Numbered from the stretch's first letter, positions 1-13,461 are shown. The stretch: 64,000 nt of DNA from Hydractinia symbiolongicarpus (GCF_029227915.1 NC_079878.1:11284001-11348000); one strand, 5' to 3'. Translations and numbers: made by a program. Notes: generated by a model not told the origin, from the sequence alone.

Positions 1-800
1 ACTCCACAGCCTACCACTAGCACAACATCTACTACAACTACTACAGAACCTACTACGACTACCACCACCTCAACTACTCCACAACCGACCACTAGTACAA
101 CTACTACAACTACTATAGAACCTACTACGACTACGACCACCTCAACTACTCCCCAACCGACCACTAGTACAACTACCACAGAGCCTACTACGACTACCAC
201 CACCTCAACTACTCCACAACCGACCACTAGTACAACTACTACAACTACTACAGAGCCTACTATGACTACGACCACCTCAACTACTCCACAACCGACCACT
301 AGTACAACTACTACAACTACTACAGAGCCTACTATGACTACCACCACCTCAACTACTTCACAACCGACTACTAGCACATCTACTACAAGTACAACAGAAC
401 CTACTACGACGACCACCACCTCAACTACTTCACAACCGACTACTAGCACATCTACTACAACTACTACAGAACCTACTACAACTTCTACAGAACCCACTAC
501 GACTACTACAGAACCCACTACAACTACTACCACCTCAACTACTCCACAGCCAACCACTAGCACAACATCTACCACAACTACTTCGGAACCCAATACGACT
601 ACTGCAGAACCCACTACAACTACCACCACCTCAACTATTCCACAGCCGTCCACTAGCACAACATCTATTACAACTACTACAGAACTCGCTACAACTATTA
701 CAGAGCCCACAACGACTACCCCTACGACGAGTACTCCACAGCCGGCCACTAGCATATTTACTACCACTACTACAGAACCCACTACGACTATAACAACCTC
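1..800 (+). repeat. Coding tandem repeat of the mucin
   Basis: Repeated units of about 60-75 bp encode Thr-rich blocks alternating with the short signatures S-T-T-P-Q-P-T-T-S and T-E-P-T. The first roughly 450 bases are nearly identical between units and then diverge downstream. This is typical of a mucin domain that expands and contracts, so copy number probably varies between alleles and assembly may have collapsed it. Confidence 0.85.
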
Positions 801-3766
801 GGCTAATACCGCTACTCCACTGCATACCACCACTATAACATCTAGCACAGCAACTGAAAACCTAGCCACCACTAATTTAACTACTATTATCACCACCTTG
901 ACTATTTCATCTACGCCACAACCAACAAGCGGTACACAATCTACTACAAATACTGCACAGCCAACTGCAAATGCCATAACTTCAACTACTACTACTGCCA
1001 AACAAGGCATTAAAACAAAATTTACGCCGAGTGTGGATATTTCTACAACTATCATCCCAAAACCTCCTACTGGAAATATCACGAAAAATCCGAGCTCAAG
1101 TATTTCTACATCGTTCCCAACATTAAATCCCAACCATACATCTGACACCACTACAAAGCCAATTACTACAACCTCCAGAATGCCATACACTACAGTAGCC
1201 ATCTCCAGTGTATCTACAACAAAAGGATTGGAAACTAACATTACTAGTAATTCCATACTAAAGAAGATTACCCCAAATGGTGAATCCAGTACGGTCATTA
1301 AACTAATAAAAACTAAAGGCACATACACAACTTTAAACCCAAATGGTAATGAATCCTTAACTAACGTTACAACATTGCCGCCGATAACACATTCCGTCGT
1401 TAATTCATTGTTACCAAATATTACCACAACCATGGAACCTAAAGTCGTTACCGCAACTTCAAGCAGTAAATTAGTTACCTCAAATGGTCCTCTGAATACC
1501 TCTGCTCCACCAACATATAGCAGTAAAGTTATTGAAGGAAATAAATCCTTCACTAGCACAACAAAAGCAACTAGCAAAGCGTATTCCAACTATCAAACAA
1601 ATTCAAGCAAACCAGATAACTCTGTTCCAACAAAGTCAACCTCTGCAGTTTCTGTACCTAATACATTTCCTTTTGAGTCTTGGACAACATTATGGAAAAT
1701 TATACCTACCCCAACCACTCCTGGCATCGGTAATGCCACTCCTGCATCTTTATCTGTTTCCTCGACGTCAAGTAAAGATAAACAAAAAAATATATCAAAT
1801 ACTACAGGTCAAACGTTTGTCTCTGCACCATGGAGTGTGGTTTGGAAGGTAATTTCTCCGGTTGAAGCGACAGCTTCCCCCAATGAAAGCAATCTTGCAG
1901 CAAACAAACCCACATCAACCGTGAAATGGCCAATGCCTACAGAATCAACGAATACTACTACTAATAGTCCGTGGAGCGTAGTGTGGAATAAAATTACGCA
2001 AGCGGCATTTCGCCAGGATACCGAACTTTCTACTTCACCTAGTCCTGCTAAATTTTCTAAATTAATGCAGGATCTTACCATTTCAACAACTACACAATCC
2101 AAATTAACTACATTACCACTGACGTCTTCAACTACACCTACAAATAAATTAAAACCAGAATTTACAGATGAATACGTTACTAGTAACACTGTTTATTCCA
2201 GTAATTCTACAACCAGCACGAAAAGTTCCACATTAGTTGCAACAACTTATACAACACCAATGATTCCAGAATCAAGCGCAACGAAAAATCCAGCTTCAAT
2301 GCCTACATTTTCTACGACACCAGCTGTTACAGCGAATACTTCATCAAGCACAACTCCTTCCCTTGTTAGTAGTTTTTCTCCGACAACACCTACCTTGATA
2401 TCTTCGAATGGTTCAATGCAGTATAAGACATTATCATCAGAATCGCCTTCTCATAATCTCATTAGTACAACAGTAACTTCAACTTTATCAACCACACCTA
2501 AACGTTCATCAACAATATCCAGTACAAGATCAACAAACTACTCTGCATTGTCTCCTACTGTACAACCTACACAGAAAACAACAGTCTCGAAATTGGAGAC
2601 ATCAAGAAATAAAACAAATTTCTTACCGTCATCAACGATATCGACAACACAAGCAACAACTACGTTAGCCTCTGACCAATCCAATCAATATAATTCAACA
2701 TCATCAACACAAATGACCACTCAAATGCAAGCCAACAAAGCCACAAGTCAACTTGAAACTGATCCTAACACAATAGGGAACAGCTCACACAAACAAAATG
2801 TCACAGATGATGTATATACTAACCAAATGTTAAAAAATAACAATGAGATCTCTACAGCAAATCAAAATAACAAATTCAATGACACGAGACTGATTTCTAC
2901 GACATCAAGCCCAGTAGTTACTTTAACAAAAATACTAACGAAACCATTTCCAGAAGCGTCAACAATAAAGCCTTTTATTACAGCTACAGGCGTGTCGCAA
3001 GCTGAAAATACAAACCAATCAATTGCGAACACTCAGATTCCAATCGAACAGACAACATCAGAAAGCGAACTGTTAAACTCACAATCTAATGGTGAGTAAA
3101 ATGGCTTTATTATTTCTAAAGAAAATTTCTCTCAAGAATAAGACGTGGCAATGTTGTTTTACTGGACTATAAATTAACTTTTGTTATGCAGGTTTTCCTG
3201 ATTGGCCGGCGGACTTCAATCTTTTACTATCTGGGAATGACCATTCGTGTGGTTGCAAATTACCTGGATGTAGGTGCAAATGCATTGAAAGTGACAGTCG
3301 TGTTATCTTGTGCCACAGAAAAACGAAATTTAATCCTTCCTTTGAATGGAGCAGAAATGGTGAGTACTTCTTTGCTCATTTTTTCCTGTTTCCCATGATA
3401 AAAAATAATATTTCAGAGAGCCTTTTTTATAGTTGCTTTTTAATATCATAGAATTAGCAGGTACAATTTTGATGGCAACACCACTTTTTTTTCCTCAATC
3501 GTTATTTTAATTCTAATTTTTGTTGCATATTGGTTCTATCTGAGTATTATGACTTTAACTGTTTTATTTATTTATTTTAAATATTTTAAGGTGATGAGCC
3601 AGGAATGCGTTGCACAGAGATGTTTAAAGACGCAAGAAGCAACCAAAAATTCTTATGCCATTCATCAAATGCTCCATACCATTTAACACGCAAAGAAAAA
3701 AACCTGACATATTTTTCGACTTGTTTAACGACAGAAGACAATGATATGTCTTTATGTAACGTTTAA
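1..3766 (+). CDS. Mucin-like Thr/Ser-rich protein with Cys-rich C-terminus (5' end outside window)
   Basis: Three exons can be joined: <1-3091, 3192-3359 and 3591-3766, with GT..AG introns of about 100 and 231 bp, both in phase 1. The frame is open from base 1, so the N-terminus and any signal peptide lie upstream; at least 1144 residues are visible. Roughly the first 270 are near-perfect Thr/Ser/Pro/Glu tandem repeats, then a long, less regular Thr/Ser-rich region with many N-x-S/T sites. Three Trp motifs (W-T-T-L-W-K, W-S-V-V-W-K, W-S-V-V-W-N) sit at about 1680, 1830 and 1973. The last two exons encode a compact domain of about 115 residues with ten cysteines, beginning P-D-W-P-A-D-F. No transmembrane segment follows, so it is probably secreted as a gel-forming or matrix mucin. 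The Cys-rich domain is not one I recognise. The gene model is well supported; the function is inferred from composition. Confidence 0.8.
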
Positions 3767-5575
3767 GCTACAAAAGAGTTGTAATGTCAGCTACTGGTCG
3801 TACGATGAAGGGCTAATTTTCGCGAGTAATGACTTACGCGAATTAAATTTCACGAGTCTGTGAACGTTTGTCGTATGCATTAATTTTCGCTAATGACCGA
3901 ATGTACAGCATTTGCATTGAGTTCAGTAAATATCACTTCTGCAGTTCTTTGTTGCTATCTGAAAATGACAGCCACTGCAATGAATAAAATTTTGTAGCTT
4001 ATATTAGTACATATATAGAATAACAATACGTAAACACGTTTTTATGAGCAACACAAAGATATGACTGAGAATCTTAATATTTATCTATTTTACAGCCTAA
4101 AACGATGCTTAGTTGTTGATTGTTGATTGCTATGTAAATGGTAATAACTAACTCACATGCTCGCTAGGTGCGAAAAAAAAACCCAATTTTTTTTTTTAAA
4201 TAAGAGGACAGGAGGTTTTAAATGCGTCTTTTTCATTAATTCTTAGTCCTTTTCCTTTTCTTTATTTACCCACTTCAAGCTTGGCTATTGTTTTATTCTT
4301 TAAAGAATTAGGACTTTACGTGTTGCTTATAAAACAGTTTTATATCGCATTTGCTCTGTTAATGTAACTTGTTAGTAGAACGATTATAAGAAAAGTTTAA
4401 CACGTAGAGTATTCAATTTATTCACAATCAATGTAATTTTGTTAGTTTTGTAGTTTTTAGTTTGTTGATAGTAACGCAATTATTTCAGTAAATATCATAT
4501 GCTCGTTTTTCTTTCGTCCCTTATTTGATATCCACTTGAATAAATTTTGCCCAAGAATTAGTACGGATAATGATCTCACAAAATGATTAACAAGGGGCAA
4601 AACAGTTAGTTAAACAGGAAGCCCTGCGACTTGAAGATTTCCGCCATTAATAACCATTGATATTCAGTGATCTGAAAAGTCCTGGGATTTTTTTGGGAAC
4701 TTAACAAATCAGGAATATCGATGGAAGCAAGTCATTGAATTCAAGTCTTAATTATTATGGGAACTATTCTGTAATTTGAATTCACAGCTAACTGACTTAT
4801 ATATAATTAAGACCAACATGGCAAAAATTTACATTTTAAAACTGGTAGGAATAGAGTTTTAATCTTGGGTTTAGGTTATGATCATTTTTAAAGAGAATAT
4901 GAATTAGCTACACATTTACTATATTTTAAATTTTAAAAGAGTTTGATTGTAATATTCAACTGTAGTGAACCATTTTCACTGCAGTTGATTTGTGTATTTC
5001 ATTATAAAACATCAAATGTTTTGCTACCAATATGGGCAGTGCAAGATTCCATAAATTTTGATTCTGAATTCAAATGTTCGTCATTTTGGTTGAAAAAAAT
5101 CAGAAAATGTTAAGCATATTAACCCAGATCCGAGAATCATCCATAATTTAAATACTACAACCTGTCATTCTTAGTTTTGATTTTAAAAAATAAATTTTGA
5201 AAAATTGATGTGCATATTAGAAAAATTTGTGTGGAAATTAAGTATTCATATCTTCTCATACAATTTCTAACGTGTTCTCAACAAAATCACCCGCCTAGAA
5301 AATAATAGCCATTAAATATGTCGTTTATAAATATGTGGTTGAGTAAATCTGTCTCAGGATGTCACGTTAGCTAGTTAGGTACATACATAGTACATAGTCC
5401 AGCTAGCTACCTAGAGCTCGTGAATTTTAATGGGAAAAACTTTCAAAACATTTTCTAATTCCTTTCGCCAATATTAAACAATCAGGCTAAGCCAAATAAT
5501 AGAGTAAAATCATTAATATTCTGACAATTTTGCTTTAATCAACAAAAAAGTTCTTTAACGTTGTGTCTACCATCT
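3767..5575. other. Intergenic, no gene recognised
   Basis: AT-rich DNA after the mucin stop codon. An AATAAA at about 3982 could serve as its polyadenylation signal. A short stretch at 5353-5430 resembles sequence at the 3' end of the dead LINE near 60050 (shared C-A-G-G-A-T-G-T-C and G-T-G-A-A-T-T-T-T words). Nothing else stands out. Confidence 0.5.
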
Positions 5576-6504
5576 CTAAATCTTGCTGTTTGCAGTTTCT
5601 CCCTTCCTCCAAAAACCTTTCGCTTTAACATCCAACCTAGCATTGTCTCTGGTGTTGGCAGTTTCTAAGGAAAATTTCTCATTTGTGGTAAGCATTAAAC
5701 GCGGTTCTGTTTTTACGTCATTGCAGACTTTCTTTAAACACACTGCTAAAAAATCTCTAATTTTATTGTGTCTGTTTACTACAAATCCATTGCAATTCAT
5801 TGCGTGACATTCATTAAATTTTTCGCCACACGCACAATATATTGGTAAGTTTTTGAGTGGCGTATTGTACCTTAAACGAAGGGCGTTTCGGAATTCCTCC
5901 TTTTTAAGGTCTAGGTTCTGCTCCTTAATGGGTAAAGCTTTCAACCATCCACTAGCTCCTTTGTCGTATGCCTGATCTACCAGTGATTTTATGTTATCGG
6001 GAAGATTTTCGTGAATAGCTCTAACCTTATCTTTTTTTAACTTCTTACTTCTGCTTTTAATTCGCTTTTCGTTGTTTTTTTGTTACCATCGGTTTCAGGC
6101 TTTAGATTTTTCTGACTTAAGATTGCATTGACATGTATCTTTGCAATTTTAACGGAGACTTGGTGTTGTTCGGTTGCTATTTTTAAAATGGTGCTAATTC
6201 CGAGTCCTTCTTTTGATGGATTTAAGGAGAGCAAACCTCTATGATTGTTAAATACTTCGCATTGGCCTCCGAATAGGGCGGGTAGGAAATTGTCACTAAG
6301 CAAGGAGTCAATAGGTTCAGTGAATTGCTCAAATCCTTCGAATGTCCGGATGAAATAAGAACAACTTGGATTTGTTTCCTTTCGTAAAAGCAGCCTGCGG
6401 TTGGGTGTCGGTGATTTCATACAATGTTTAAAGATCCTTAGTCCACCTTTCGACCAATGGGCATCTTTGTTTGCTACCTTATCAGACAAAAAAATGTCGG
6501 ACAA
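5576..6504 (-). pseudogene. Degenerate retroelement fragment (RT C-terminus / zinc-knuckle nuclease region)
   Basis: Two minus-strand reading frames (6504-6037 and 5944-5576) plus the stretch between them read as one broken protein. Visible signatures are a segment F-L-P-A-L-F-G-G followed by L-L-S-L-N-P-S-K-E-G-L-G-I, then K-G-A-S-G-W-L-K-A-L-P, then E-F-R-N-A-L-R-L-R-Y and a C-x-C-G-E-K-F-x4-H-x3-C motif leading to R-H-N-K-I-R-D-F. From memory this order matches a protein segment common in cnidarian and other invertebrate retroelements, after the reverse transcriptase. It is frameshifted between the two frames and cut off after the G-F-W motif near 5610, where the family normally continues. 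No reverse-transcriptase core is visible. A dead fragment; the exact clade is uncertain. Confidence 0.65.
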
Positions 6505-8370
6505 AAGTGAAGAAATTTTTCATAGGTGTTGAAAGTTTTGTCGGACAAAAAATTATGTTTGACGAAAGTTTGAAGAAATTTTAAACCAGTCTAAAAATGT
6601 ATCGAGTATAGTTATTTTTTTTAATTTGCTAAAGTTATAACTTTGGTTTTCAGAAATTGCGGACACTAGTTATAATAATGACCACGGCTATTTTTTAATA
6701 TTTAGATATATGTTTACGCCTAAGGTAATATTTACCCTCCCTGACCCCTCTGATGTGGGATTAATATGATATTAATATGATGACTATATTGATTATGTCA
6801 AAACATACAGCTGAATATCTATAGCTGAAGCTAGTGTCTATAGCTAGCTACCTTGCTACTTTTACTTAAAAACATAATAAAATAGCAGTAGATACACATT
6901 ACAGAGTGTAAACAGCAGAGCGTGTTAGCTAGGTGTGTAGTCACCATTTCTACGCCAGCCAAGGAAAGGTGTTATTTTACGGTATCTTATTTTAAAAACT
7001 ATATACAATAACCTATTTGTATGTGCTTGGAGAAAAGAAAAAAAGAAAAAAACTGGGCTCTTTTACCCCATAGGTGTTTATGTAGCGGAGCATGATATCC
7101 TTTCCCCTTTTTTTTGCGTGTCCCATTGTTCATACCCAGACAAAGCAACACAAGTTAACCAACTTTGTTCCCGCCAAATTTTGAAACGTATTCGAATACA
7201 CACAGGCCTACAGGACTGAATAACAACATAAACAAGATCATTCACTTTTACAACTAAGAGATCGTTTACGTGAGACTGAAGGGTGATTCAGATAAAATAA
7301 AATTTTACACCGCATGGCGACAGTTTACATGATGTTTCGAGTTGAACTTAATTTCAGTATGGCCCACAGAATCTTTGACCTCAAAGCATACATACTGATC
7401 GAAAACTGTATTTCACTCCAAGGCGAAGACTGAAAATCACTACGCAAGCACCATTTAAATCAATGTTCAGATATTGTAGTTTTCAAGTTATTGTGCTCGA
7501 GTAAGAATTACAGGCCGAAAGCCTTATTTGGTCTGTACTTTTGAACCTCTACCCCAACCTAAATAGACTTAATAATTATACCTGAGCCTGTTTCAGTTTC
7601 TATATGCTCTATGCTTCGATCACAACCAACTTTTTATCAATCACCTTACATTGTATGTTTGATACGAATTTTTTTCTAAGTAAAATATTAACAATAAAAT
7701 ATAGATTTCAGAATTACACCAATAAGCGATTGATGTAAAGCAGCGATGAAGCAACCTGTAGCACTCTTCATAGTTCACAAAATATAATACAATAAATAAC
7801 ACATTTTTAAACGAACATTTCAATTAGTTTTCATTTAATAATATTTAGGTCTTTTAGCCATTTTTTCAAATTGTTTTTTTTCACATTCACTAGCTATTTA
7901 TTTCGTTTTGTTTATTTTTTTATTTTGTATAACTAATATTTGGTATAACTGATTGGTTTAAGTTTCATAGTGTGTCTCTGCTTTCAATCTATTTTTTTTC
8001 TAGTTTTTTTTTAAACTCTTTTTCACCCGGCTTCTTTATTTTTGACCAGTCCTTGATTCTTGTGTGTCCATCATACTTGTTTTTATGTATATATATTTAT
8101 ATTTTAATATCTTTTTATTTATTTTAACTGGACACGTATTTATAACAGCTCTTAGTTGACAAAGGTTGACATGTATATCGAGTATAAATATTCGCTTAAT
8201 AAAATAAATAAAAATAATAAAAAAATAAACGTCACAGTAACAAATATTAATTTGTCTACTTCTTCATATCTTTCTAGCTTCAAGATTAATTAAGTCATTG
8301 TTTGTCCGTTGATCGATTTCTCTGCGCATGGCTTCGAAGCGCATTGTATTGTTGAAATTCCTAAAAGAAA
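6505..8370. other. Intergenic, no gene recognised
   Basis: AT-rich, with homopolymer runs and no open frame having coding character. At 6495-6575 a G-T-C-G-G-A-C-A-A-A-A word recurs with slippage, just outside the retroelement fragment. The final part precedes the 3' end of the minus-strand membrane mucin and may include its 3' UTR. Confidence 0.4.
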
Positions 8371-11300
8371 TTAGTCATGCGTAGAATAGTGAGTTTGAAG
8401 GTTATAACCCTCCTCCTCAGAGCTGTTTGGATATCTCCACTTTCTTGGCTCTCTTCTGCATTGTGGAAAACAGAATCTCCATCTAAATTCAGGTGGAAAG
8501 AAACACTAAACTTTCGTTTGTTTTGTCAACAGTGAAGTTGTTGAAAAAATATGATATGTATGCCTTTTGGCCAAAAGAACACTTGGTCAAATAAAAATAA
8601 GAGAGTGCATTTTCTATAAAATAGTTACTGGTGCTTTTTCCCGCGTAATCTCTTGTCTGATAAAATATAAAAATAAATTAGCCCATCATGATCAGTGAAT
8701 TAGTTAGAACTTACTTTTTAAAAGCATTTTTCCTTTTAGGTTTTTTCTTTTGATGCAGTCGAATGTAACAACAAATAGCTACCAGCGCCACCAGTAATAT
8801 AGAGACAACGACCAATACAATAAGAATAAGGAAGCTTTTACTTGATTTCTTCTTCGATTTTACTGATAATTAAAAATGAAATAAAATTACGATAAAACAG
8901 ATTAACCAGAATATTATTTATTTTAACGGAGCTACGAAACGGTTTGTTTTTGGCTTTAGTGACTTACACGAAAGTCGAGCTAATGGCTGTGGAAAAGTTC
9001 ATGATCACTGAGGACAAAAGCAACAACTTACATCATCTTAAATATCATATTGGGCATCCAAATATAACTGAAAATGACAGAAGAGTTCCCCACATATACT
9101 TGATATCCATCATTTATTCGCTATATATAATATACCTTGCTTTTAACTCAAACTTTGTAATAAAATAAACTTCAAACCTTTCGAACTAACTAGCTATATC
9201 CTTCAAAATTTTGCATAGAAACCTATAAGTTAATTGCACGTGAACTTATATAACTTAAAGTTAGTAGCATAGCATTTTTTAACAAATACAGCTCCCGTGT
9301 TGTCTCTGTTCCCTCGTCAAAACAAACTTTCGATTTACTGATATTTAATATATTTTGCAAACCGTAGTTTATTTAACCGCCAAAAAGAATATTGAATGAA
9401 GACTTTCTTTTTTTAGAAAATAATAAAAAAAAAGTTCATCATAAGAAATTAATGATTCATAAACAGGTTGTCTAGACGTTTATGTGGTTCTAAAGTGTTA
9501 TATTTTCTTGCACCTTGACCTTTTAAGTGGTCCGTTTAATACACGCCATTCTTCGGAAATTGCAAGGATTGAGAGCTTGTTGAATCGTTTCGTAGCCCCT
9601 TTAAAGACTGAGAGAGACGATCCAGTGAAATATCAGCTAATGTATGTACAATTGTAATCAGCGTTTTATATTATATTTCTTGACCTCAAAAACCTGAAAT
9701 ATGTTTTAAATGGGAGTATCATCGCAAGACCGACTATGATATGCAAAACAATCAAACTTAACTTCCAAGATATCGTTCCACTTTTTACTTCTCCTATCCA
9801 ACAAAAAATTGAAAGAAACAAACCGTTTATTAATCAATTTATTCAACTTTTGAGTCAAGAAGACAACAAAAAGGATTTAAAGGACAAATCTAATTCTCAG
9901 GTCTTTAAATCTAAATGAATAAAAGCCAACTTATATAACTACCTGCTTGACAGGAGAAACCAGTTCCAGTAAATCCAGCTTTGCACTGACATGAGTATGA
10001 ATAAACGCCTTTGAATTTTAAGCAATGTGCGTTTGTGTCGCAGGAGCCACGATCGTCGCATTCATTGTAATCTAGACATGAAGTATTTACAATAGACATT
10101 CTCAAATTTGATAAAGAGTATAGAATCGATTATAAAAGTTTCGTTTTAGTAAAAATTCCTTTCGCTATACGTCTTCTCAATGACAAGTGATGCTAAGTGG
10201 TTTATCTCCTTTCTTAAGGGCAGACTTCCATGAAATCCACGATGGGAGCAGAAGTAATTATTCCCATTGGAAACGTAGGTTTCTTTAAGCGAACGAATTC
10301 GGAGTACAAACAACCACGTTCGAGAATACCTCGCGAAAAAACTGAAATCTGCTTCAATTTTAAAACTTTCGCGTTTTAATAATCTACCAAAAAGGGTTCA
10401 TGTTTTACTCCAGCTTAGCTGAAAAATCTTGAAATGATCATGTATATTTTATACGTATTCGTATTTTATCATATACCCAGTTAAGAACAAATCAGTTTGA
10501 ACTGGTCTCACAAATTACTCCCTTAAACCAATTAAATTTTCTTCCTACTGGCGTCATATGTTTTTAATGTTGTCTTTGAAGGTTTAACTTTGTCATTTTT
10601 AAGAACTTTATCACAGACATCTTGTGTACATTGATATTTTAACAACAGAGGCGTAGTTATAGCTTTACAATTGCAGGTTGTAAAGTTTATGGACCTTAAA
10701 GATATAAAGTGACAATGGAAGCCCTTCCTTGGTTGGGACTTACTGATTTTTTTTGGAAATTTATCTATTTAGATTTATATAAATGCACTCTATAATTCAA
10801 CACTTATGTTTAGTCTAAGTAGGACCTTTTTCTTGTTTAATATTTTGGGAGTCTTTCTCCCACCCCCACCCATTGACTACGCCACTAAAAGGTTTCCTTT
10901 GACTACCCTAATTTCTTGTTGTATGTTGGTCTCTTTGAAACTTTTTTTTTTGCATCAAAACATAATATATTAAATAATGACCTATTAATTTTTATGACAT
11001 CCAATTAAATATACGGAAATGATATAGCAATGTCGATATCCTGATCAAGAAACAATTTCTCAACGTCTTCCAAAAGTTAATGTAAAAGATAGAGATAAAT
11101 ATAATGAGAATGATCACACACCTGCAATTTCGCTAAGTTTTGGCGAAGTTTCTCCTTCGAATACTGATGAACTTGAGAATATATTAGTTGTATTCTTGAT
11201 AGGATTCTCAATCGTTATATTTTTCTTTTTAACATCAAACACTACCACGTAATCCACAATTAAACTGCCAACTTTAAGCTCCTGCACGATGACTCTTACT

Positions 11301-13366
11301 ACGTTTGGATTGGTTTTCCTGAAGATCACCAACAATGCTGCTTCAGATTCGTTTTTCAGTTTTTTGTATGTTTCTCCTTTTTGTTCAATGATCTGCTGCA
11401 GCTCCTGATTTGTTGTTGTTTTTCCATTAATAGTTAAATTTTTAATCGTCAATCTACCTTGCAATTTTGCCTCTGTGGACTGTGTAACCGGCGGGTTCTG
11501 TTCTGGTGTACAAGCTGTGAATCTTCTATTTTCTCCCTGGCAGTGCTTTCCATTTACAGGTGTTGGATTGTTGCATTCTCTTCGAGAGGGTCGAACAAAA
11601 GTGTTGTTACGTTTCACGCATTCAGCAGTGACTATCCACTCTGACCAACCTCCATTGATAATAACAGGCGCAGGTGTTGTTGTTCTTGTCGTCGTCGTCG
11701 TCGTCGTCGTCGTTGTTGAAATTGTTGTTGTTTTGTTTGGCGTTGTTGCTGTGGTTCCCGTTGTTGTTTTATTTAACGGTCGAAGAGTCGCTGTAGTTGT
11801 CGCTCCTATTGTTGTTGTTATATTCGGGTTTGTAACATTTGCTGTAATTGTCGACGTTGTTGTCGTTATTATTACGTTGGGCGTTGTAACTGTCGATGTA
11901 TTTGTCGGTTCTGTTGTTTTTGTTGTTGCTACATTGGGGTTTGTAACAGTTGCTGTAGTTGTCGACGCTGCTGTTGTTGTTGTTACGTTGGGCATTGTAA
12001 CTGTCAATGTAGCTGTCGGTCCTGTTGTTGTTGTTGTTGTTGCTATTATCGGGTTTGTAACAGTTGCTGTTGTTGTTAACGGTGTTGTCGTTATTGTTTT
12101 GTTGGGCGTTGTAACTGCCTCTGTAGTCGTTGTTGTTGTCGTTGCTGCACCTGTTAATGTTGTTGCTGGTGCAGCGGATGTGGAAATCTTACTCGTTTTG
12201 ACATGAAACACATACCTTCCGGGTGAACCACAATTCGTTTGATTGACAATCTCTGGGAAACGTTTTCTTCCCGATAATGGGAAGGTATAGTTAAATATTT
12301 CGTTTTTAATAAGTGCAATATATAAGGCCGTTGGGAACTCGATATCTGATGCTATTTTCTCATACTCGTAGTAAATATAAAAATTTGCAGGAACTCCTAT
12401 TGCCATGGACTGGAAAGTTGAAGTGCCTTTATCATTACTACTGGGTACATTGCGATATTGAGAGGCAAAAAAAAAGGATGTTGCGTCGTATGAACGACTG
12501 TCTGTTTCAAATGATTGCATGCATGAAAATAATCGATCGTTTTTGATTTGTGACGTGATAGCATTCACACCCAATTGATTTACAGCCCAAAATATACGTA
12601 CTTGTAGATTAAGGTCTATGAGAATGCTTACTCCTTGAAATGGGTCTAGAGTAATTTCTGTGTCTTTTAATCTGAGTACAGATTTGTGGCGGGACCAATT
12701 ATCTATCTAAAATACATTTCCATATCGTAAGATATTTATATTATAATACACGTGTACGTCTATCTGTCTCTAAAAATTGCATCAAAAATAACGAGATTTT
12801 TTCACGGCATAAATTTATTAAAAAAAATGAAGTCAACCTCGTCCCTAGGGCGTTTCTGCGCTTAATAAGGTATAAAACGTTGTGGCTGACACTTCTCTGA
12901 AACAGTATGTGGAGCCATCGCCTTAGCCATATGATACGCGCCGCATATACAAAGCTGTCAAGTAAGCGCTACCGGCGTTGACATCAGGCAACAAACCCTA
13001 TGGAAAAAAATACTGTAACCATGGATTTTATTTTCGGGATAAAGCTTGAAATACTTTAAAACTTAGCTAGAAAAAACTGTAACAAATTTAAAATCAAGAC
13101 CCAATTCTTTGTCTTTGCAGTAGCTAAGATATCAGCCAACTATTTTGGTAGAAACAGTGTTTTTTCAACTTTCACTATGACAAAGAGGAAGTTTAAGAAA
13201 AACTTACTTTATAAAAATATTCTCCCACTATTTTTGTTTCAGTCGATTTAGTAGCAAACCCTATTGTTGAAATGTTAACAATACCAGTCGATGGGCGAGG
13301 ATTCCATAAGACAGAAGACACTGTGCCAAACGAATACAAAAGAATAACAAAAATGTATGATGCCAT
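8371..13366 (-). CDS. Transmembrane mucin-like protein: signal peptide, Thr-rich, TSP1, SEA, EGF, TM
   Basis: Five minus-strand exons join in frame: 13366-13208, 12706-11122, 10071-9943, 8862-8715 and 8482-8371, giving 710 residues. Residues 1-19 form a signal peptide. A globular N-terminal part of about 200 residues, which I do not recognise, follows. A Thr-rich mucin stretch occupies about 230-400. A thrombospondin type-1 repeat starts G-G-W-S-E-W at about 405. A SEA-type domain (465-553) carries the G-S-L-I-V autocleavage-type motif. One calcium-binding-type EGF domain (D-Y-N-E-C) fills its own exon. A transmembrane helix (636-660) is followed by a basic tail ending in an acidic, Tyr-containing segment. 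SEA-EGF-TM order is typical of cell-surface mucins. The TSP1 suggests matrix or cell binding. The tail frame depends on the last join; another frame of that exon is also open but does not match the phase. Confidence 0.85.
8927..9600. mobile_element. piggyBac-type non-autonomous element, copy 1, TTAA-flanked
   Basis: Lies in an intron of the membrane mucin. The left end reads C-G-G-A-G-C-T-A-C-G-A-A-A-C-G and the right end is its near-perfect reverse complement, C-G-T-T-T-C-G-T-A-G-C-C-C-C-T. TTAA flanks it on both sides (8923-8926 and 9601-9604), the usual piggyBac target-site duplication. A second copy with the same ends lies at 55242-55581. No transposase is encoded. Confidence 0.65.
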
Positions 13367-13461
13367 CTTTCTCTGTTTTAACTTCTTGATTAAAAAATAT
13401 TTTTAATCGGTTAATGACAGCCTAATGTCACTTTAATTAATTACGGAAGAATGCTTATATT

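Noticed and set aside
1-800. CRISPR-like array
   Set aside because: The repeats are coding mucin units without unique spacers, and the DNA is eukaryotic.
1809-2189. Minus-strand frame within the first mucin
   Set aside because: Shadow of the mucin exon; the plus strand is clearly coding and spliced onward.
11475-12206. Val-rich plus-strand frame of 243 residues
   Set aside because: Antisense shadow of the Thr-rich coding region of the minus-strand membrane mucin.
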